NCBI GenBank assembly: GCA_003476595.1
Contig: DMTU01000137.1
Coordinates: 25,891 to 31,509 of the forward strand
Origin: Acidimicrobiaceae bacterium
Lineage (GTDB): Bacteria > Actinomycetota > Acidimicrobiia > Acidimicrobiales > Salinilacustritrichaceae
Direction: 5' to 3'
Length of the DNA stretch: 5,619 bases
The first letter of the stretch is position 1. The number at the start of each line of letters is the position of its first letter. Shown here in pieces: positions 1-5,500 of the stretch. The notes below the pieces were generated by a model that made no database searches, was not told where the DNA came from, and saw only the letters and a list, made by a program, of their open reading frames with translations. The translations under genes and the position numbers were made by a program.

Positions 1-97
1 CGCCGGGGAAGAAGGACAGGGAGATGTCCTTCAGGATCTCCTTGTCCGGCGGGTAGAAGCGGGACACCTTGTGCATGGTGTAGATGAACTCGGCCAC
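1..97 (-). CDS. ettA: EttA, ABC-F energy-dependent translational throttle protein (N-terminal fragment)
   Basis: EttA is a cytoplasmic ABC-F ATPase without membrane domains. It binds the ribosomal E site and gates the first elongation steps according to the ATP/ADP ratio. Only 32 codons are in the window. They begin MAEFIYTMHKVSRFYPP and end in ISLSFFPG, which closely follows the start of E. coli EttA as I remember it (MAQFVYTMHRV, then ISLSFFPGAKIGVLG). The window ends just before the first Walker A motif, so neither ATPase domain can be inspected. The start is GTG at 97-95; a TAGGGT box six bases upstream suggests a leaderless mRNA. The gene is divergent from the membrane protein gene at 163. 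Identification rests on a short but distinctive N-terminus. Another ABC-F paralogue is possible but less likely. Confidence 0.88.
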   Translation of the reverse strand, partial: MAEFIYTMHKVSRFYPPDKEILKDISLSFFPG

Positions 98-103
98 GTG
101 GGC

Positions 104-109
104 ACCCTA
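104..109 (-). promoter_or_regulatory. -10 box of ettA, leaderless type
   Basis: On the minus strand TAGGGT is followed by six bases (GCCCAC) and then the GTG start of ettA. This matches the actinobacterial TANNNT -10 element, and it places the transcription start at or next to the start codon. There is no Shine-Dalgarno sequence. No convincing -35 hexamer was seen 16-18 bases upstream. Confidence 0.6.
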
Positions 110-154
110 TTGGCCGTCGTCCCGGGCGCCGTATCCCCGGATGCGGCGCGGGGC

Positions 155-160
155 TACCGT
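155..160 (+). promoter_or_regulatory. -10 box of the 380-residue membrane protein gene
   Basis: TACCGT fits TANNNT. It lies 2 bases before ATG 163, 5 before GTG 166 and 8 before ATG 169. A transcript from it would probably begin at or after the second or third of these in-frame codons, so it argues for a start slightly inside the longest frame. No -35 hexamer is evident. Confidence 0.5.
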
Positions 161-162
161 CG

Positions 163-1305
163 ATGGTGATGGCGCGGTGCCGGGTGACCTACCGGGAGGC
201 CGCCGACGGGCGGCCCGTCCGGAGCCACGCGGGCGACCTGCTGGAGCTCGAGGTGGACGCCCCGGCGGAGCGGCCGTCGTGGGTCGGCGAGGTCGGCGCC
301 GCTCCAGTCCGGACCCCACCCGCGCCGCCCCGCCGGCGGTCGCGGGGGCCGTGGGCCGCCGGGGCGGCTGCGCTGCTCGCCGCGGTGGTCGGCGTCGAGC
401 TGGTGCGCTCCGATGGCACCGAACCGGCCGCTTCGCCTGATCCGACGGTCACCCACGCCGTCGTGTCCGAGCCGGGGCCGGTCGCGATCGCGACCGCGAG
501 CGTCCTGGCCGAACCCTGGGGTGGCGTCTTCGAGCACCACCCGGACACCCGGGGGACGGTGTCGGTGCCGCGGGTGCACCTGGTGTCGCTGATCGGTGAC
601 GACGCTCGCGTGCTCCTCGTCGTGGACGCCACGCGGCGCGCGTTCGGTGGTGCCGAGCACACGTCGTCCATCTCGAGCACCCGAGTCCTCGGTGCACCGG
701 ACGGGCGGGGGCTGCGGACCCTGCAGTGGGATGCCGGTGGCTACGGGCTGTCGCTGACCAGTGAGGGCCTGTCCCTCGCCGACCAGCAGGCGGTGGCGGA
801 CGCAGTGGAGCTGCCTCCGGGACCGTCGCTTCAGCACGGCCGGGCCCCCGGGTTGGACGAGGCTGCGCTCGCCGCCCGCGGCCTGTCGGTCACCGAGCGG
901 CGCAGCGGGACCGCGACTGCGTACGGCAGCCCGATGATCGGCCAGTCGGGCGGCGGTTCGGTCGAAGGCCAGCTGCACCGCTCGGGCACCGATCCCGTGC
1001 TGGTCAGCGTCGTCCAGGACCAGCTCGTCACCGCATCGCGGGTGCGCCGCACCCTCGGCGATGTCGTCGACGTCGACCACGCGGACCTCCCGGGGATCGT
1101 CAGCGCCGCCGCACTCGACCACGGTCGGGGGCCTGACCGCGGGCGCCGCATCAGGGGCTGGGCCCGCCTCGTCCTCGACCACGAGGTCGGGGTCACGATC
1201 GAGCTGTCCTCGGACGTGCTGGACCCCGCACAGCTGGCGGAGGTGGCGCGGTCGATGCAGCTGGGCCGGCTGGCCCGGACGGCGGCGCCGATCGCCGGGG
1301 GTTAG
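163..1305 (+). CDS. Hypothetical single-pass membrane protein with a duplicated extracytoplasmic segment
   Basis: I do not recognise this family. The longest frame has 380 residues. Residues 1-62 are a probably cytoplasmic tail ending in a Pro/Arg-rich stretch (PPAPPRRRSRG). Residues 63-81 are an Ala/Leu/Val-rich membrane helix. The remaining 300 residues should lie outside the cytoplasm by the positive-inside rule. Two parts of this region look related: about 187-217 (LQWD, then SLTSEGLS, then AVADAVEL) and about 337-368 (LVLD, then IELSSDVLD, then EVARSMQL). Each is a pair of strands, a turn and a helix. This loosely recalls DUF4367/MucB-like sensor domains near anti-sigma factors, but no zinc-binding anti-sigma motif is present, so this is only a guess. 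ATG 163, GTG 166 and ATG 169 are all possible starts; the promoter position favours 166 or 169. Third positions are strongly G/C, which supports coding. The stop overlaps that of the convergent gene. Confidence 0.82.
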   Translation: MVMARCRVTYREAADGRPVRSHAGDLLELEVDAPAERPSWVGEVGAAPVRTPPAPPRRRSRGPWAAGAAALLAAVVGVELVRSDGTEPAASPDPTVTHAVVSEPGPVAIATASVLAEPWGGVFEHHPDTRGTVSVPRVHLVSLIGDDARVLLVVDATRRAFGGAEHTSSISSTRVLGAPDGRGLRTLQWDAGGYGLSLTSEGLSLADQQAVADAVELPPGPSLQHGRAPGLDEAALAARGLSVTERRSGTATAYGSPMIGQSGGGSVEGQLHRSGTDPVLVSVVQDQLVTASRVRRTLGDVVDVDHADLPGIVSAAALDHGRGPDRGRRIRGWARLVLDHEVGVTIELSSDVLDPAQLAEVARSMQLGRLARTAAPIAGG

Positions 1306-1532
1306 GCGGCGGCGGAAGCCGGGTGGTGGACGAGCCCGGTGATGTCGTCGAGGGCGACGACGATGTCGACGTCGTCGCCGGCGACGAGCCAGACCGATTG
1401 GCGCGTGCACGACAGCACGGTGCCGGTCACGTCGCCGCGATCGGTGGTGACGGTCACGAGCTGGTCGGTGAGCGACTTGAGCTGCGAGACCGGCGCACCG
1501 AGGGACCCGGGGGTCGTTGCGGTGTCTGCCAT
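1302..1532 (-). CDS. Small Sm-like (LSm-fold) protein, 76 residues, putative
   Basis: The protein begins MADTATTPGSLG. Residues 12-24 could form the short N-terminal helix, followed by five short strands: QLVTVTTDR (24-32), DVTGTVLSCT (34-43), SVWLVAG (46-52), DIVVALD (56-62) and ITGLVH (64-69). This order, with a Gly in the bent second strand (VTGTVL) and an acidic residue before the last strand, is how Sm, Hfq and DUF2642-like domains look. Such domains bind RNA or form rings, but RNA binding is not shown here. The ATG at 1532-1530 is preferred because a TAGAAC box lies seven bases upstream. An in-frame extension to 1652 would add 40 residues of Arg/Pro-rich sequence with no fold signal. 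The gene is convergent with the membrane protein gene and divergent from the methyltransferase-like gene. The fold call is by eye; the gene itself is more certain than its function. Confidence 0.7.
   Translation of the reverse strand: MADTATTPGSLGAPVSQLKSLTDQLVTVTTDRGDVTGTVLSCTRQSVWLVAGDDVDIVVALDDITGLVHHPASAAA
1353..1379. repeat. 10-bp perfect inverted repeat inside the Sm-like gene
   Basis: GGCGACGACG at 1353-1362 pairs perfectly with CGTCGTCGCC at 1370-1379 across a 7-base loop. It lies about 47 bases after the stop of the plus-strand membrane protein gene, so it could end or stall that transcript. There is no T run after it. The sequence also encodes a run of Asp and Val codons in the minus-strand gene, which could produce the symmetry without any RNA role. 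Confidence 0.35.
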
Positions 1533-1539
1533 GTCCGAG

Positions 1540-1545
1540 GTTCTA
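1540..1545 (-). promoter_or_regulatory. -10 box of the Sm-like gene, leaderless type
   Basis: On the minus strand TAGAAC is followed by seven bases (CTCGGAC) and then the ATG at 1532. The sixth base is C rather than T, so this is a weaker match than the other -10 boxes in the window, but the spacing to the start is the same. No Shine-Dalgarno sequence is present. Confidence 0.45.
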
Positions 1546-1616
1546 CAGAAGCCCGGACGGCGATTGGTGGTTGATGGGCACATCGTGACCGGGTGGAAAC
1601 GCTCCCGACACACCGG

Positions 1617-1632
1617 GGAACGTTCCAGGAAC
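1617..1632. promoter_or_regulatory. Overlapping palindromes, possible operator
   Basis: GGAACGTTCC (1617-1626) is a perfect 10-bp palindrome. It overlaps GTTCCAGGAAC (1622-1632), a perfect palindrome around a central A, so the half-site GGAAC occurs three times in alternating orientation. A related imperfect copy, GGAAACGCTCC, lies at 1595-1605. The site is 44 bases before the ATG of the methyltransferase-like gene, in the 143-base divergent region 1533-1675. GGAAC is also the usual -35 core of ECF sigma factor promoters, but I found no -10 partner at the normal distance. From 1561 to 1675 there is no TA dinucleotide, hence no TANNNT box. Confidence 0.4.
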
Positions 1633-1664
1633 GCGCGTCGTGGACGCTGCACCCGTGACCGACC

Positions 1665-1670
1665 GAGGGG
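1665..1670 (+). promoter_or_regulatory. Ribosome binding site deciding the start of the methyltransferase-like gene
   Basis: GAGGGG lies five bases before ATG 1676. It supports that codon over the in-frame GTG codons at 1640 and 1655, which have neither a Shine-Dalgarno sequence nor a TANNNT box at leaderless spacing. Confidence 0.55.
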
Positions 1671-1675
1671 CGCAG

Positions 1676-2158
1676 ATGTCTGTGAGCACGCTGATCCAGC
1701 CGAGCGACCGCCGAGCGGTGCAGGCCGCTGCCGGCCCGGCGATGGCCGAGTGGTTGCTGGCCCTCGGATCCGTCGTGTACCGGCTCGACTACGGCGGCCG
1801 GGTCGCCGCGGTCGGGGGCGATGGCGCCGCGGTCGACCTGCTCGGCGCTGCCCATCCGCTCGCGACCCTCGATGCAGTGGACGCCGGCACCGATTCGCTC
1901 GCCGCGGGGTCCTACGACCTCGTCTGCGTGCTCGACGGGCTCGCCGAGCTGGCCGACCCCGTCGGCACGGCCCGGCGCGCGCTGCGCCTGGCCCGGCCGA
2001 CCGGGGCGCTCGTCGTCGTGGAGGCCTCCCGCCCGGACGGCTTCGTCGACGGTCCGATCACGATCGGCGGCTGGCTCACCCGGGCCGGAGCGGCGCGCGT
2101 GCGGCTCCTGGCCGCCACCTCGCACGGGTTCGTCCTCGACGCCCGCACGACCCACTGA
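1676..2158 (+). CDS. Degenerate class I SAM-dependent methyltransferase-like protein
   Basis: The 160-residue product resembles the C-terminal catalytic domain of the winged-helix SAM methyltransferases of actinobacteria (Rv2258c-like, by memory). Residues 23-50 (AEWLLALGSVVYRLD, then GRVAAVGGDG) correspond to the helix and first strand ending in motif I. Residues 79-92 (SYDLVCVLDGLAEL) are the strand carrying the usual YDLV-hhD-LH pattern. Residues 93-118 (DPVGTARRALRLARPTG, ALVVVEA) are the post-motif helix and strand. Residues 130-157 (GGWLTRAGAARVRLLA, GFVLDAR) match the final helix-strand hairpin. Three things are odd. There is no N-terminal winged-helix domain. Motif I reads VGGDG rather than a GxGxG with a preceding acid. 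About 30 residues between motif I and YDLV, where the SAM ribose-binding acid normally sits, are missing. Catalysis is therefore doubtful, and a structural or regulatory role is possible. The globin gene follows after 31 bases. Confidence 0.75.
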   Translation: MSVSTLIQPSDRRAVQAAAGPAMAEWLLALGSVVYRLDYGGRVAAVGGDGAAVDLLGAAHPLATLDAVDAGTDSLAAGSYDLVCVLDGLAELADPVGTARRALRLARPTGALVVVEASRPDGFVDGPITIGGWLTRAGAARVRLLAATSHGFVLDARTTH

Positions 2159-2177
2159 TCCCGAACCACCAACCCAC

Positions 2178-2183
2178 AAGGAG
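2178..2183 (+). promoter_or_regulatory. Strong ribosome binding site of the truncated haemoglobin gene
   Basis: AAGGAG lies six bases before ATG 2190. It is the best Shine-Dalgarno sequence in the window. It contrasts with the apparently leaderless genes around it and fits a gene translated as a downstream member of a transcript begun before the methyltransferase-like gene. Confidence 0.8.
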
Positions 2184-2189
2184 CACCCA

Positions 2190-2558
2190 ATGGAGCAGAT
2201 CCCACTCTTCGAGCGCCTCGGCGGCCGCGACGGCATCCGGGCGATGGCCGAGCGCCTGCTGGACAACCACCTGCAGAACCCACTCATCGCCACCCGCTAC
2301 GAGAACGCCTCCAAGGACCGTGAGCAGATGGTGGAGGGCGCGACGGAGTTCTTCTGCACCGGCCTGTCCGGCGTGCCGACCTACGAGGGGCGTCCGATCG
2401 CCGAGGTGCACACCGGGATGAACATCGACGATGCCGAGTTCGTGGCCGTGCTCGACGATGCGATCGCCGCCATGGGGTCGCTGGGCGTCGGGGAGCGCGA
2501 GCAGGCGGAGGTGCTCCACGTCCTCTACTCCATGAAGGGCGACGTCGTCCGGCTCTGA
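2190..2558 (+). CDS. Group 1 truncated haemoglobin
   Basis: Truncated haemoglobins are small cytoplasmic 2-on-2 globins that bind haem and handle O2, NO or related ligands. This one has 122 residues, the normal size. It begins MEQIPLFERLGGRDGIRAM, the usual helix A/B start. EFFCTGLSG (53-61) is the end of helix E, and the proximal haem ligand is H74 in AEVHTGMNI. The C-terminus LHVLYSMKGDVVRL matches the subfamily with the LYSMKG ending. Aligned by eye to M. tuberculosis GlbN, B10 Tyr is Leu24, CD1 Phe is Tyr37, E7 Leu is Met47 and E11 Gln is Ala51, with a two-residue insertion in the CD-E region. The distal pocket would lack the usual Tyr-Gln pair that holds bound O2. A methyltransferase-like gene precedes it and a BTAD regulator gene follows. 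Family assignment is firm; the physiological ligand is unknown. Confidence 0.93.
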   Translation: MEQIPLFERLGGRDGIRAMAERLLDNHLQNPLIATRYENASKDREQMVEGATEFFCTGLSGVPTYEGRPIAEVHTGMNIDDAEFVAVLDDAIAAMGSLGVGEREQAEVLHVLYSMKGDVVRL

Positions 2559-2574
2559 TCCGGCAGGCGAAGCG

Positions 2575-2580
2575 TAGGGT
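2575..2580 (+). promoter_or_regulatory. -10 box of the BTAD regulator gene, leaderless type
   Basis: TAGGGT is followed by six bases (GGCGGC) and the GTG at 2587. Both the hexamer and the spacing are identical to those before ettA. It lies in the 28-base gap after the globin stop, so the regulator need not depend on readthrough from the globin. No -35 hexamer was recognised, and no terminator hairpin separates the two genes. Confidence 0.6.
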
Positions 2581-2586
2581 GGCGGC

Positions 2587-5500
2587 GTGGCTGCAGCCGA
2601 CGGGTCGGTGACCGCAGCGGCGGTGCGCATCGACGTGCTCGGCTGCTTCCGCGTCGCCGCCGCGGTCGGGCCCGTCGAGGAGGGGGACTGGCCGAGTCGC
2701 CGCTCGGCCGAGCTGGTCCAGCTGCTTGCGCTCTCGGGTCGTCGCCAGCTCCTCCGGGACGAGGTGTGCGACGCGCTGTGGCCGCACCTGTCGCCCGACG
2801 CCGCCGCCAACAACCTGCGGAAGGCGGCGCACCACGCCCGTCAGGTGCTCGGCGAAGCCGACGCAGTCGTGCTCCGAGGCGGGACCGTCGCGCTCTTCCC
2901 CGACCGAGAGGTGCTGGTCGATGTCGACGCCTTCGAGGCCGCCGGCGCTGCGGCGCTCGCGGCCGCCGATCCGGAGGCGTGCGCCGCCGTCGCCGACTCG
3001 TGCGGTGGTGAGCTCCTTCCCGACGCTCGCTACGAGGACTGGGCCGAGCAGCGTCGGCGCAGCGTGCGGACGCTGCGCCTCGACCTGCTGCGCGCCGCAG
3101 GTCGGTGGGCCGATGTCGTGGCGCTGGAACCCACGGATGAGCCGGCACACCAGGCGCTGATGGAGGCGGCGCTGCGGCGTGGCTCCCGCGCCGAGGCGCT
3201 GCGCTGGTACGCCGCCCTCCGCCGCTCGCTCGCCTCCGAGCTCGGCGTCGCGCCCGACGAGCGCTCCCGGAGCCTCCACGAGCGTTGCCTGGCGAGCGGC
3301 TCCCGGAGCGGTGCGGTGGCCTGCATCGGCCGCGATGCCGAGCTCGCTGTGCTCGAGGGCGCGATGCGCGCCGCGGCCGACCGGCGCGGGGGAGCCGTCG
3401 TCGTGCACGGGGGCGCCGGATCAGGGAAGACGACGATCTGCCAGGTGCTCGGGGAGCTCGCCACCGAGGCCGGCTGGCGGTGCTTCTGGGTCACCGCCGA
3501 CGGGGACCCCCAGCCCTACGGACCACTGCTGCCGCTGCTCGAGGAGCTGCTCGTGGACGACCCGGACCTGCTGGCTCGGCTCGCAGGCAACGCCGCGGGC
3601 GTCCTGGGTGCACTGGTCCCCGGCCTCGGCAGCCGGCCGACCGAGGGACCGCTCTCGCGGCACCAGGTCGTCGGGGCCCTGCAGCAGCTCCTCCGGGCAG
3701 TTGCCGGTGGGCGGCCGGTCCTCCTGGTGGTCGACGACGCCCACCTGGCCGACGAGGCGACCATCGACGTGGTGGGCCACACCGCGGCCTCTGTCCGGGA
3801 CGTCGTCGTGGTGCTCGCTCGCCGCGACGCGCCGGCCAACGCGTCGCTGGCCAAGGTGCTGCGTCGGCTCGACCGCGCCGGTCGGTCCCACGAGCTGGAG
3901 CTGCGACCGCTGGGTGACGGCGAGGCCGACGAGCTGCTCCGGGCGGTCGCGCCGCACCTGGCCGAGCCGACCCGCCTCCGGCTGCGGGAGGAGGCGGCGG
4001 GGAACGCCTTCGTGCTGGTGGAGCTGGCTCGCATCGCTGGCCAGGACGCAGACGCGGTGGCCACGGTCGGTGCCGCGATGACGGCGCGCCTGGCCGATCT
4101 GGCCGAGGCCGACGTCGACGGGTTGCGGCGGCTCGCTCTCGGCGGCGGCGACCTGGACCAGTCCACGGCGCTCGCCCTGTTCGCCGGGCCGGAGCCAGAG
4201 CTGCACGACCTCCTCGACACCGCGCTCGAGGCCGGCGTGCTCGTGGTCGTGGGCGATCGCTACCGCTTCGTCCACGAGCTGGTCCGCAGCGCACTGGCCG
4301 GCCAGCTCCCCCCGCACCGCCGCCTCGAGGTGCACCGTCGGGCAGCGAGCGTGCTGGCCGACAGCGGTGCCGCTCCAGCGACCGTGGCCCGGCACTGGCT
4401 CGCCGGCGAGCGCCCCGCCGAGGCCGTGGATCCCTCGCTCGCCGCCGCCGAGCGTGCGGTGGCCCTCGGTGCCTTCGCCGACGCGCGACGCCACGTCGAG
4501 CCGGTGCTCGCCCACGACCCGGCGAACGCGTCGGCGCTCCGCATCGAAGCCCAGTCCCTCGACATGATGGGCGACCCCCGAGCGCTGCGCGCCTACGACG
4601 CCGCCATCGCCGCGGCCGACCCCGTGGCGGCGCACGACCTCATGGCCATGCGGGCCCTCGCCCAGATCAAGCAGGGCGATCCCGCCGGTGGGCTGGAGGC
4701 GATCGCCGGCGCCAGCCCGACCTCGGTGGCCGGCCGCCTGAGCGAGGCCCTCACCTACGCCGGTGCAGCCGCGCTCGGCTTCGCCGACCCGGCGTTCGGC
4801 ACCGCGAAGGCGGCCGAGAGCCGGCGCCTCGCCCTGCAGACCGGGGACACGGCATCGATCGTCATCGCGTCGTGGGCGCAGGCCGCCGCCGCCCACGCTC
4901 GGGGGGAGCTGCACGACTCCGTCCTCGCCGACCTGCGGGACACCGCGCACGTGCCCCACCTCGCCGTGCGGGTCTTCGACGGCCACCTCTGCATGACCCA
5001 GCGCTTCCTCTACGGCGCCCGTCCCTACGACGAGGTCATCGCCTTCGCGGACGCGCTCGCCGACGAGGCGCTGCGGTTGGGGGCGATGCGCGGCCACGCC
5101 TTCGCCATGAACCTCCGGGGCGAGGCCGAGCTGCACGCCGGGCGCATCGACGACGCGGCGATCGACCTCGAGGAGGGGGCTCGGCTGCACCGGGCGATCG
5201 GGGGAGCGGTCGGCGAGGCCCACGCCCTGCAGCGCCTGGCCGAGGTCGCCCACCACCGCGGCCGCTCACCGGAGGCGACGCAGCTCCTCGACGAGGCCCT
5301 GGACCTGGCTCGGGTGACCGACATCGGCTTCCACCTGCTCGACCGGATCTACGGGACCCGGGTCATGCTCGCCGGGAGCGACCCCGAGGCGGCGCTCGCA
5401 GCCGTCGACGAGGCCGAGAGCGCGGTGCAGGGCCAGCTGGAGACGTGTCCGGGATGCCGCATCACCTTCGCCGTGCCCGCAGCCATCGCCTGCGCCACCG

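Noticed and set aside
11..32. Inverted repeat GAAGGACA / TGTCCTTC with a 6-base loop
   Set aside because: It falls inside conserved ettA codons (KDISLSFF), so the amino acids explain the sequence. An attenuator early in the mRNA cannot be excluded but has no further support.
1066..1077. 12-bp palindrome GTCGACGTCGAC
   Set aside because: It encodes Val-Asp repeats inside the membrane protein gene. GTC and GAC codons in alternation give palindromes by themselves.
154..1410. Long minus-strand open frame (418 codons) opposite the membrane protein gene
   Set aside because: Its product is mostly Arg, Pro, Gly and His with no domain pattern, it spans the end of the convergent gene, and the plus strand has strong G/C third-position bias. 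It is a GC-rich antisense shadow.
1617..1639. ECF sigma factor promoter (GGAAC with a downstream CGTC)
   Set aside because: The gap from GGAAC 1617-1621 to CGTC 1636-1639 is 14 bases, short of the usual 16-17. The other GGAAC copies have no partner at the right distance.
1640..1675. Upstream GTG starts (1640, 1655) for the methyltransferase-like gene
   Set aside because: They have neither a Shine-Dalgarno sequence nor a TANNNT box at leaderless spacing, while ATG 1676 has GAGGGG five bases upstream. The 1640 codon also lies just after the palindrome cluster.
1339..2421. Plus-strand open frame of 360 codons spanning three genes
   Set aside because: It crosses the Sm-like gene, the divergent region, the methyltransferase-like gene and the globin start in another frame, and gives Arg/Pro-rich low-complexity sequence.
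2284..3408. Minus-strand open frame of 374 codons across the globin and regulator N-terminus
   Set aside because: It runs antisense to two well-supported genes and across their gap. Its product is low complexity with no family resemblance.
3421..5256. Minus-strand open frame of 611 codons opposite the BTAD regulator
   Set aside because: The plus-strand frame has clear Walker A, Walker B and BTAD motifs through this whole region. The antisense product is Gly/Arg/Val/Gln-rich without recognisable motifs.
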